From NCBI RefSeq assembly GCF_012184425.1, contig NZ_VTOW01000003.1, positions 124,001 through 188,000 of the forward strand: DNA of 64,000 bases. Direction: 5' to 3'. The position numbers were made by a program, and so were the translations under genes. Positions 35,551 through 42,427 of this stretch are shown here, piece by piece. Numbering within the stretch: position 1 is the stretch's first letter; each line of letters starts with the position of its first letter. This DNA comes from Candidatus Manganitrophus noduliformans. GTDB lineage: Bacteria; Nitrospirota; Nitrospiria; SBBL01; Manganitrophaceae. The notes beneath the pieces are model-generated. The model worked only from the letters and a program-made list of their open reading frames with translations. It ran no database searches and was not told the DNA's origin.

Positions 35551-35579
35551 TTGACGGGTCACGTAGGCTCAAGTAGAGT
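35551..35579 (+). promoter_or_regulatory. Promoter for the FAD monooxygenase gene (leaderless layout)
   Basis: TTGACG (35551-35556) and TAGAGT (35574-35579) are 17 bases apart; the ATG at 35588 follows after 8 bases. The two -35 boxes of the divergent pair are only 8 bases apart, so RNA polymerase or a regulator would affect both. Confidence 0.6.
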
Positions 35580-35587
35580 AGGGCCTC

Positions 35588-36883
35588 ATGGAGGGAGCTG
35601 TGGTAAGACCCCAAAAATGGGATCTGATCATCGTCGGCAGCGGGGCGGGTGGGCTTGTTCTTGCGCTGGAGCTGGCGAAGAAGGGGCTTCAGATCGCGAT
35701 CCTCGACCGGCAGCCGCATCCCGTCTCCCTTCCGAGGGGGGAGATTATCCAGCCGAACGGCCTCCGTCTTCTTGACCGGTTCGGCCTTCTTCCGGAACTT
35801 CTCGCCTCGGATATTTACCGAAATGAGCGTGTGGACTTTTTTCAAAAAAAAGGACCGCTTCTCTGCACCGTCGATTATCGTCTCCTTCCGGCGCCTCCTT
35901 CCTACTCTTTGATCCTTCTCCCCAAGGTCGCGCAGGACCTTCTCTTAAAGAAAATCGCTCAGAGATCGAATGTCTCTCTTTTTTGGGGGACCACTTTCCG
36001 AGGCTTCGTATATGAAGGGACGCGGCTGACCGGGGTCGAGGTCGACTGGAACGGGGAGAAAACAACATTGCGCGCGCCGGTGGTCGTGGGGGGGGACGGC
36101 GCCCGCTCCGCGATTCGGACGGCGCTCCAAATCGAGCATCGGCTTCATCAATATAAGGATGGTTATTTGACGATGGTCGTCGATCGCCCCGCCGGGTTCG
36201 AGGGGGAATCGCGGTATTATCTCGGCCGCCGGGCGATCTTCGGCGCCTTTCCGGTCTCAAAGGAGAAACTTTATCTTTTCTATATGGTTCCTTCCGGTCT
36301 TTTAGAGCGGCTCCGTGAGGGGAGCTTTGACCTATTTAAAGAGAAGATCCTCTCGTTCCATCCCTCCACCCGTTCCTTTTTAGAAGGACCGCTCAAAGCG
36401 GTTTCTTCTTGGAAGGAGACCTCCTATATGTCCTGTTTTCGAGTTCGGTGCGGGCGGTGGGTCACGGACGGCGCCGCGCTGATCGGGGATGCCGCCCATG
36501 CGATGAACCCTCACGTGGCGCAGGGGAGAAATACGGCGATGGAAGATGGAATCGTTCTCGCGGAAGTTCTGGAGACATGTTTCCGGAAGGGAGAGTTTTC
36601 GGCGGAAGCGCTCTCCGACTACGAATCACGGCGCCGCCCCTCCGTGGAGGCGCTCCAACGGCTTGGAGACGAGCTGACCTGGCTCTGGAACAGCGGTTTC
36701 CCCCCGGTGACCTGGGCGCGAGATCGGATCTTCCGATCGATCCATTTCAAACGAGATCTCCACGATAAAATCCTGATGACGATCGCGGGATTAAAGGAGA
36801 GTCCCTTTGATCTAACCGACCGTTGGAGAGCGCTCCATCTTTGGGGCGGGCTTCCCGACGGCCCCGGAGAAAATCTGACATAG
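35588..36883 (+). CDS. FAD-dependent monooxygenase (UbiH/PHBH-like)
   Basis: The 431-residue protein has an N-terminal dinucleotide-binding motif GSGAGGLVLALELAKKGLQIAILDR, the middle motif VVVGGDGARSAIR (DG motif) and the FAD-ribityl motif ALIGDAAHAMNPHVAQGRNTAMEDG. This is the class A flavoprotein hydroxylase group, which includes ubiquinone-synthesis hydroxylases and p-hydroxybenzoate hydroxylase. Substrate cannot be assigned; an aromatic or quinone precursor is likely. It is divergent from the HDO-like gene through an 82-base gap holding two opposed promoters. Confidence 0.87.
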   Translation: MEGAVVRPQKWDLIIVGSGAGGLVLALELAKKGLQIAILDRQPHPVSLPRGEIIQPNGLRLLDRFGLLPELLASDIYRNERVDFFQKKGPLLCTVDYRLLPAPPSYSLILLPKVAQDLLLKKIAQRSNVSLFWGTTFRGFVYEGTRLTGVEVDWNGEKTTLRAPVVVGGDGARSAIRTALQIEHRLHQYKDGYLTMVVDRPAGFEGESRYYLGRRAIFGAFPVSKEKLYLFYMVPSGLLERLREGSFDLFKEKILSFHPSTRSFLEGPLKAVSSWKETSYMSCFRVRCGRWVTDGAALIGDAAHAMNPHVAQGRNTAMEDGIVLAEVLETCFRKGEFSAEALSDYESRRRPSVEALQRLGDELTWLWNSGFPPVTWARDRIFRSIHFKRDLHDKILMTIAGLKESPFDLTDRWRALHLWGGLPDGPGENLT

Positions 36884-36954
36884 GCTGTCCTTTTGCAGAA
36901 CAAGCCGGCAGGGGCTTGGAGCATCCGGTCTTCTCCGGAAGCCCGCTCCAGGAT

Positions 36955-36983
36955 TTGACATTTGTACTCTTCTCGGATACCTT
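36955..36983 (+). promoter_or_regulatory. Sigma70-type promoter for the TPR lipoprotein
   Basis: Consensus TTGACA (36955-36960) and TACCTT (36978-36983) are 17 bases apart, giving a leader of about 38 bases. Confidence 0.6.
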
Positions 36984-37027
36984 CATGATCGATATGAATT
37001 GATTGAATAATCATGGAGAATCGTTCA

Positions 37028-39310
37028 ATGCGCCTGACCGGAGGGCCCTGGGTCCCGATGCTCCTTGTTCTCTATTTCGTTGTGTTGTCGTCTTGCACAT
37101 CGGTGGAGGCAAAGCGGGAGAAGCACTATCAAAGGGGGCGGGACTATGTCGCCGAAGCGAAGTACCCGGAGGCGGTCGTCGAGTTTAAAAATGTTCTCCA
37201 ACTCGATCCGAATCATGTCGATGCGAAGTATCACCTGGGGCTTGCTTATCTGAAAATGGGCGGACCGGCCAATCTACGAAATGCTTTTAAGATGTTGAGT
37301 GAGGCGGTGGAAAAAAAACCGGATCTCATCGACGCTCAAATCAAACTCGCCGGCCTTTATTTGGCGTCGAACGACCTGATCAAGGCAAAGGAAAAATCCG
37401 ACTGGATCCTCGATAAAGAGCCCAACAGTGTCGACGCCCTTTTGGTGAAGGCTCGCATCGAGCAGAGGGAAGGCCGTCTGGACGATGCGGAGAAAACGTA
37501 TCGTCAACTCCTCGATCTCGATTCGAAGCGGCTGTTGACCTACTATGAGTTTGCCGGCCTTCACCTGCTGAAGAAGGATCCTGCGTCGGCCGAGGCGCTT
37601 CTCCAGAAGGCCCTTGCAATCGATTCCAACTCGGTTGAAAGCCATGTTACCCTCGCCCGGTTCTATCATTATAATCGGCAGCCTGCCGAGGCCGAGGCCT
37701 TTTACCAAAAAGCGCTCGCCCTTTCCCCTCAGAACAAATCGCTCTATTTTGCGTTGGCGAATTTTTATACGATTGAAAAAAGGACGGCGGAGGCGGAAAC
37801 CAAACTGGTAGAGGCGAGTCAACTCGACGTAAAAGATCCCCAACCCTTTATCGCGCTCGGTGATTTTTACGTCAGCCACCGTAAGATGCAAGAGGCGGAG
37901 AGGGCCTATCGGCAGGCGACGGATGCCAGGCCGGATGGAATATTCAGCCGGAAGCGGCTGGCCGATTTTTACCTCAATCAAGGGAAGAGGAACGAGGCGG
38001 GAGGGATGATTGAAGAGCTCTTGACGAAGAATGCAAACGATCCGGAAGGGCTTTTGCTAAAGGGCCGCCTTCTCCTGGCGGAGAACAAAAGCGGCGAGGC
38101 CGTGGCCCTGATCAGGAAGGCGGTTCAGTCGGAACCCTCTCTTCGTTCGGGACATTACTTCCTCGGACTGGCTCATTTTGCGGATCACGATATCCAACAG
38201 GCGAAGTCGGCATTTTCGGAGGCGCTCAGTCAGAATCCAAAAGATGTCCGCGCCCGAACGGCGATCGCGGAGATGCACCTTCAGGCGCGGTCGTTTGATC
38301 TTGCCGAGACGGAAGCCGAACGGGCGATCGAATTGGATCCTTCCAATATCAAAGCGCTCTTGATTTTGGGGGATGCCTCTGCAGCAAAGGGGGAGATCAA
38401 AAAAGGGGAAGGTTCTTATCAGCAGATCGTCAAATTGGCGCCGAATGAGCCGATCGGCTATTACAAGCTCGGTCTTCTCCGGCGCGGACAGAAAAGGGAC
38501 CCGGAAGCGCTGACGCTTTTCGAGAAGGCATTATCGCTCAACTCGGACCATGTCGATGCGTTGGCGCAGATTGTTACGATCGATTTTTCAAGAGGGGATT
38601 CGGAAAAAGCGCTAAAACGGGTCACGACGCAGGTGGATGCATCGCCGCAAAACCCGGCTTTGTATAACCTGCTGGCAAAAGTTTATATTGCAAAAAAAGA
38701 GTTCAAAAAGGCGGAAGAGAGTTATCAGAAGGCAATCGAAGTTGATCCGGATTATCTTGCCTCTTATGTAGATCTTGGGAGCCTCTATGTTCAGGGGAAG
38801 CGGTTTGATCAGGCGATCCAAAAGTTGGATGAGGCGGTCAAGGTCAATCCGAACCTCCCCCAAATCTATATGACACGGGGGTCGATTTATGAGGCGCAGC
38901 AAAAGTATGCTCAAGCGAGAGGCGACTATGAGAAAGCGCTGCAGATTGATCCGAGCTTTGCGCCGGCCGCGAATAATTTAGCCTGGATTTACGCCGAACA
39001 TGGGGGCAACATCGATCGTGCGTTGACCTTGGCGCAAATGGCAAAGGAGAAATACCCGGATGATCCTGCCATTTCCGACACGCTCGGCTGGATCTATTAT
39101 AAAAAGAATGCCTTTCTGAAAGCGGTTTCTCTGTTGGAGGAGAGCGCCCAAAAGTTGTCGAAGAACCCGGTTGTTCGTTATCATCTGGGAATGGCCTATT
39201 ACAAAAGCGGTCAGAATGGGCTCGCTAAAAAAGAGTTGTCCGAATCATTAAAGCTCGGGAAGGAATTTCCCGGCGCCGATGAGGCGGAGAGGACATTGAA
39301 CGAGCTGTAG
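37028..39310 (+). CDS. TPR-repeat lipoprotein (PrsT-like, exopolysaccharide locus)
   Basis: The protein has a lipoprotein signal peptide with lipobox LSSC and then about 20 tetratricopeptide repeats covering the rest of its roughly 760 residues (for example YPEAVVEFKNVLQLDPNHVDAKYHLGLAYL). TPR lipoproteins of this size occur next to exosortase/PEP-CTERM loci, where PrsT is thought to scaffold outer-membrane polysaccharide machinery; the gene lies about 11 kb before the exosortase gene. The ATG at 37028 is preferred because GGAG stands 10 bases upstream; another ATG at 37013 lacks a ribosome site. Confidence 0.82.
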   Translation: MRLTGGPWVPMLLVLYFVVLSSCTSVEAKREKHYQRGRDYVAEAKYPEAVVEFKNVLQLDPNHVDAKYHLGLAYLKMGGPANLRNAFKMLSEAVEKKPDLIDAQIKLAGLYLASNDLIKAKEKSDWILDKEPNSVDALLVKARIEQREGRLDDAEKTYRQLLDLDSKRLLTYYEFAGLHLLKKDPASAEALLQKALAIDSNSVESHVTLARFYHYNRQPAEAEAFYQKALALSPQNKSLYFALANFYTIEKRTAEAETKLVEASQLDVKDPQPFIALGDFYVSHRKMQEAERAYRQATDARPDGIFSRKRLADFYLNQGKRNEAGGMIEELLTKNANDPEGLLLKGRLLLAENKSGEAVALIRKAVQSEPSLRSGHYFLGLAHFADHDIQQAKSAFSEALSQNPKDVRARTAIAEMHLQARSFDLAETEAERAIELDPSNIKALLILGDASAAKGEIKKGEGSYQQIVKLAPNEPIGYYKLGLLRRGQKRDPEALTLFEKALSLNSDHVDALAQIVTIDFSRGDSEKALKRVTTQVDASPQNPALYNLLAKVYIAKKEFKKAEESYQKAIEVDPDYLASYVDLGSLYVQGKRFDQAIQKLDEAVKVNPNLPQIYMTRGSIYEAQQKYAQARGDYEKALQIDPSFAPAANNLAWIYAEHGGNIDRALTLAQMAKEKYPDDPAISDTLGWIYYKKNAFLKAVSLLEESAQKLSKNPVVRYHLGMAYYKSGQNGLAKKELSESLKLGKEFPGADEAERTLNEL

Positions 39311-39577
39311 TGCCGTTCCGAATCGACGTCGATGAGGCGTTGGATGGTTCAGCTAGCCTTACTGCCAATATTTATTTTTGGGTAAGGTCGATTATTTATT
39401 ATTACTTATTATAGGATAAACGAATTAAATTCGTAATGCCAAGATCGAGTGATCCGGTCAAGAGCGACGGTCTTCTTTCAAGCCGCTGTTTTTTAATGAA
39501 AACTTAAAATTCATTTCTTTAATTCATTTCTTTAGATGACCTGAATTTCGATAATGAAGCCTCTCGGCGTCAAAAAA
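39311..39577. other. AT-rich intergenic region with palindrome and tandem repeat
   Basis: This gap before the LuxR-type gene is far richer in A/T than its surroundings. It holds a 7-bp palindrome (ACGAATT-A-AATTCGT, 39420-39434) and a perfect tandem duplication of the 13-mer AATTCATTTCTTT (39508-39533). No open frame of note is seen. These could be binding sites for a regulator of the polysaccharide locus. Confidence 0.5.
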
Positions 39578-39606
39578 TTGACTTTTGACCCGGATTCATG
39601 TTATTT
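39578..39606 (+). promoter_or_regulatory. Candidate promoter for the LuxR-type regulator
   Basis: TTGACT (39578-39583) and TTATTT (39601-39606) are 17 bases apart; the start codon follows after 23 bases. Confidence 0.5.
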
Positions 39607-39629
39607 AGGTATATTCCTCGGGTTCTGAG

Positions 39630-40799
39630 ATGGTTGGTTCCATGATTTCTAATCAAAAGCGGCTTGCGGCCCAGCTTAAGAAAATCGATTCGAATGATCT
39701 TGACCTCGATTCCCTTTTCAATGAGATCTTTTCAGAAGTCAAAAAAGAGATTCCATTTCGGGCCGGATGGTTTTTTCAGACGAGTCCGAATACGTTGCAA
39801 CCGATTCAATCCGCTCGGCAAGTCTGGAGCGGAGTGGCTCCCCCGGAAATGAACGGCGCGAATCACGGTTCGTCGCTATTCCCGACCGTTCGACAACTGC
39901 TGCAAAGGGGTGCGCTCTGTATGCGGGGAGAGGAGTGGTGGAGTCCCTCTCGTCTCAGCAGCCATCCGATCTATCAAAGAGTATTGAAGCCGAATCAGCT
40001 TCACTTTGCCCTTATTCTTGTTCTTCTCGATGGGGAGAAGAAGTGTAGAGGGTACATTACCCTTTGGAGAGAGAAGAATAAAGGCGATTTTACTGACGCA
40101 AATCTTGAAGCATTAAGCTTTGCTTCCCCGATCATCGGAGCCCACTTAGAGAGAATTCCTGTTTCTCAAAAGAAATCAATAGTTTCTGAGATCAGCGAGG
40201 AAGAGCTCCATCAGCTGGTTCGCCGGCGGGCGCAACCCGGTATCCTTATTCTCAATCAGGATGGGCACATTCTTTATGTGAACCAGGACGCCAAAGGCCT
40301 TCTGGAAGCGCTTACAGCGAAAAGCCCTTCACCCTCTCCGAATCATGGTCCGTTGCCTCAAATCGTCTATCAACTTTATACCCAGTTTAAGGAAAACATC
40401 AACGGCATCGGCCCGGATCTGCTTGGGTCATCCATGCCGACGGTCAACCGAGTTTGCATCCATGAGGGGGTTGTCTTTCTTTTCCGGGCGCTTCTTTTAC
40501 AGAAGCAAGGCACCAGTCGAGACTCCATGCATATTATGGTATTAATCGAAAAAGTATCCCAAGGGGTTCGGATCGATCAGTTTGTCCAGTCGACGAACCT
40601 GACCGAGCGCGAGCAGGCTGTTGTGCGGCTCCTCCTTGAAGGGAAAACGAATAAAGAGGTTGCATCGTGCATGAATATCGGGGAGTATACCGTCAAAGAT
40701 CATGTCAAAAGAATCATGAAAAAATTAAACGTTACGACGCGAGCCGGCATTGTGGCAAAAATTCTTCACCAGCACCTCCCCGCCAATAATGAACGTTAA
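39630..40799 (+). CDS. LuxR-type transcriptional regulator with GAF/PAS-like sensor
   Basis: The 389-residue protein has an N-terminal GAF-like region (about 20-185), a PAS-like segment (about 190-300, PGILILNQDGHILYVNQDAKGLLEAL) and a C-terminal LuxR helix-turn-helix (NLTEREQAVVRLLLEGKTNKEVASCMNI, then YTVKDHVKRIMKKLNV). It lacks a receiver domain, so it likely senses a small molecule or redox state directly. Its position at the head of the polysaccharide genes makes it a candidate local regulator. Its stop codon lies inside a palindrome cluster. A second ATG at 39642 is an alternative start. Confidence 0.83.
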   Translation: MVGSMISNQKRLAAQLKKIDSNDLDLDSLFNEIFSEVKKEIPFRAGWFFQTSPNTLQPIQSARQVWSGVAPPEMNGANHGSSLFPTVRQLLQRGALCMRGEEWWSPSRLSSHPIYQRVLKPNQLHFALILVLLDGEKKCRGYITLWREKNKGDFTDANLEALSFASPIIGAHLERIPVSQKKSIVSEISEEELHQLVRRRAQPGILILNQDGHILYVNQDAKGLLEALTAKSPSPSPNHGPLPQIVYQLYTQFKENINGIGPDLLGSSMPTVNRVCIHEGVVFLFRALLLQKQGTSRDSMHIMVLIEKVSQGVRIDQFVQSTNLTEREQAVVRLLLEGKTNKEVASCMNIGEYTVKDHVKRIMKKLNVTTRAGIVAKILHQHLPANNER

Positions 40800-40902
40800 A
40801 CGTTATTCGTTTAACGTTAAACGTGAAAACCCAAGACAAAGAGCAACTCCCCCTTATTTTCTTTTATCTCTACGATTAACGAATACCATTTAACGAATAA
40901 CG
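40792..40902. repeat. Nested palindromes at the end of the LuxR-type gene
   Basis: AACGTTAAACG (40792-40802) is a perfect inverted repeat with CGTTTAACGTT (40808-40818) around TTATT. CGTTATTCGTT (40801-40811) is also complementary to AACGAATAACG (40892-40902), so two alternative hairpins compete. TTAACGAATA occurs twice (40876-40885 and 40890-40899). A further CCCCC/GGGGG hairpin lies at 40915-40930. Confidence 0.6.
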
Positions 40903-40976
40903 ATTTCTTCACAACCCCCTCTTTTGGGGGGATTGATATTTGGACGATTATCACTTAGATTGTAACAATATTTCGG

Positions 40977-41077
40977 CAAGAAAAAGGGTAGCGATGGACG
41001 GATCGCTACCCTTTTACCTCCCCTGAGTGGTGGTAAACGCTTCTTGTAAGGAGGGTATCCCAGTGGATGAGATACAT
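40977..41077 (-). ncRNA. Candidate small RNA A (minus strand), paralogue of 41553-41651
   Basis: A minus-strand transcript of about 100 nt is predicted. Its promoter is TTGACA (41107-41112) with an extended -10 TGA-TATATG (41083-41088), spacer 18. The RNA begins with a hairpin (GTATC at 41071-41075 with GATAC at 41055-41059), then a C-rich stretch ACCCTCCTTA complementary to ribosome-site sequences, a variable middle, and a perfect 10-bp terminator hairpin (40986-41011, arm GGGTAGCGAT) followed by TTTTTCTT. A second copy with the same plan lies 575 bases away. The hairpin also carries TTTT on the plus side and may end the LuxR-type transcript. No Rfam family was recognised. Confidence 0.6.
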
Positions 41078-41082
41078 TTATT

Positions 41083-41112
41083 CATATATCATCTTTCAGG
41101 AATACCTGTCAA
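41083..41112 (-). promoter_or_regulatory. Promoter of candidate small RNA A
   Basis: TTGACA (41107-41112) and TATATG (41083-41088, preceded by TGA) lie 18 bases apart on the minus strand. The box AAGGAGGGAATC sits immediately upstream of the -35 and is conserved in copy B. Confidence 0.6.
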
Positions 41113-41242
41113 GATTCCCTCCTTTTGAAATTGAAACAATCCTGTGAAGTATAGAGGCTCTTGTCTGAGCCGTGCTTCGAACCCTGTAAGACAGAGTATT
41201 CGTATGCCACGATTAACCAACTACCATGTAGGAAGGGCAAGC

Positions 41243-41548
41243 ATGGCGAAAGGAATCGATCGAGAACGGAGGGAATCAGAGCGGTATGGACTTCGGACAA
41301 AAGTAATGTATGAGCCCTCCGCGGGACTGGACCTTAAAGAAAAGGTGCATGCTGGAAGAACGATCAATATCAGCAGCGGGGGCTTTTGTTTGAAGACGGA
41401 AACGCCTCTGTCGCAATCCCAGATCATACGGGTGAGCATTCCCATACCGAAAGTAAATGCGATGTCACCCACATTGGCGGAAGTGTGTTGGGTGGAGGGG
41501 CTGAAGAAGCAAAAGGGATATTGGGTCGGTCTTCGTTTTCTCTTATAA
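41243..41548 (+). CDS. PilZ-domain protein at the head of the polysaccharide genes
   Basis: The 101-residue protein has the c-di-GMP-binding motifs RxxxR (R10-R14 in RRESER) and NxSxxG (NISSGG), then a PilZ beta-barrel pattern ending in YWVGLRFLL. As a stand-alone receptor it may act on the polysaccharide synthesis or export proteins encoded just downstream. ATG 41243 with a GGAAGGG ribosome site is chosen; the open frame runs 99 bases further upstream without support. Candidate small-RNA genes flank it on both sides, on the opposite strand. Confidence 0.82.
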   Translation: MAKGIDRERRESERYGLRTKVMYEPSAGLDLKEKVHAGRTINISSGGFCLKTETPLSQSQIIRVSIPIPKVNAMSPTLAEVCWVEGLKKQKGYWVGLRFLL

Positions 41549-41552
41549 AGTA

Positions 41553-41651
41553 AGAAAAGGGTAGCGATGGCCAGATCGCTACCCTTTCAGTTTCCTTACG
41601 ATACTATGAACGTCCCATAAGGCGGGGTATCTCCACGGTGGAGAGATACAG
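41553..41651 (-). ncRNA. Candidate small RNA B (minus strand), paralogue of 40977-41077
   Basis: Promoter TTGACA (41679-41684) and extended -10 TGA-TATACA (41656-41661), spacer 17, drive a predicted RNA of about 100 nt on the minus strand. It starts with a hairpin (GTATCTC at 41643-41649 read on the minus strand with GAGATAC at 41627-41633), then ACCCCGCCTTA, a variable centre and the same terminator hairpin as copy A (41559-41584, arm GGGTAGCGAT, changed loop) followed by TTTTCTTA. Conservation of promoter, hairpin and terminator with a divergent middle is what is expected of duplicated small-RNA genes. It is divergent from the export gene. Confidence 0.6.
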
Positions 41652-41655
41652 GTGC

Positions 41656-41684
41656 TGTATATCATGATAAAAGGCCTGTGTCAA
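41656..41684 (-). promoter_or_regulatory. Promoter of candidate small RNA B
   Basis: Consensus TTGACA and TATACA at 17-base spacing with an extended TG. The upstream box AGGAGGGGATAT adjoins the -35, as in copy A. Confidence 0.62.
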
Positions 41685-41685
41685 T

Positions 41686-41729
41686 ATCCCCTCCTCCCGC
41701 ACCCGCGAGTTGGAAGAGGGGATTTTTGT
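41686..41729 (+). terminator. Terminator/attenuator in the leader of the export gene
   Basis: ATCCCCTC (41686-41693) and GAGGGGAT (41716-41723) form a perfect 8-bp stem followed by TTTTTG, ending 9 bases before the GGAGG ribosome site. The left arm can instead pair with GGCGGGG (41621-41627) upstream, which would open the hairpin. Such mutually exclusive pairing is the layout of an attenuator. Confidence 0.5.
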
Positions 41730-41746
41730 TTGCGACTGGAGGAAAT

Positions 41747-42370
41747 GTGTTTGTCGGAAAGTATTTGATGGTGGTCTCCTTAGGGTTGGTTTTGCTGGTG
41801 AACGGCGCCTGCGCCGAACGCCGGAAAACGATTTCTCAATCGGAGAATCAAACGGCGGAGATGCAGGAATCGACCATTTCAGCATCCAAAGAATATATTC
41901 TCGGCGCGGAGGATGTCGTAGAAATTCTTGTTTGGAGAAATGAAGCGCTCTCCCGGACGGTGTCCATTCGTCCCGATGGTAAGATTTCACTTCCAATTGT
42001 GGGCGATTTACAGGCGGCCGGCTTATCCGCGACGCAGTTGCGCGATTCGATCAAAGAACATCTGCAGGAATACAAAGAGACGCCTGAAGTCTCTGTCATT
42101 ATCCGAGAAGTCAACAGCCTGGCGGTTTTTATCCTGGGAGAGGTCGCCCGTCCCGGAAAACTTCAACTCCGAAGCGAGACGACCCTCCTTCAGGCTTTGT
42201 CCTTATCGGGCGGCTTCACCCAGTATGCGGACCCGGATAACATTCTCCTCTTGCGGAGAGAAGGAGGTGGCGAGACGCGGATCCGCGTCCGCTACAAGGA
42301 CATCGTCAGCGGCAGGAATCCCGACGGAAATCTTCTTCTCCATCGAGGGGACACCATTTTAGTTCCATGA
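41747..42370 (+). CDS. Polysaccharide export lipoprotein (Wza/EpsE family)
   Basis: The mature protein follows a signal peptide with lipobox NGAC. The poly-export domain reads YILGAEDVVEILVWRNEALSRTVSIRPDGKISLPIVGDLQAAG, and one SLBB-like segment (VFILGEVARPGKLQL, then LLQALSLSGGF) follows. It should form the outer-membrane export channel. At about 207 residues it is short compared with Wza (about 380), a size typical of EpsE-like exosortase-locus proteins. The start is set at a GTG with GGAGG just upstream; an ATG at 41768 is an alternative, and the frame is open to 41678. Confidence 0.85.
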   Translation: MFVGKYLMVVSLGLVLLVNGACAERRKTISQSENQTAEMQESTISASKEYILGAEDVVEILVWRNEALSRTVSIRPDGKISLPIVGDLQAAGLSATQLRDSIKEHLQEYKETPEVSVIIREVNSLAVFILGEVARPGKLQLRSETTLLQALSLSGGFTQYADPDNILLLRREGGGETRIRVRYKDIVSGRNPDGNLLLHRGDTILVP

Positions 42371-42427
42371 TTTTCATGATTCACAACGTAAAAACAAGAT
42401 CAATCCGTAGCGAAGGATAGGGTGAAG

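Noticed and set aside
40976-41700. The two structured elements read as c-di-GMP (GEMM) riboswitches
   Set aside because: The conserved GEMM core (GCACAGGG, GNRA tetraloop with receptor) is absent; the promoter and terminator positions favour minus-strand small RNAs.
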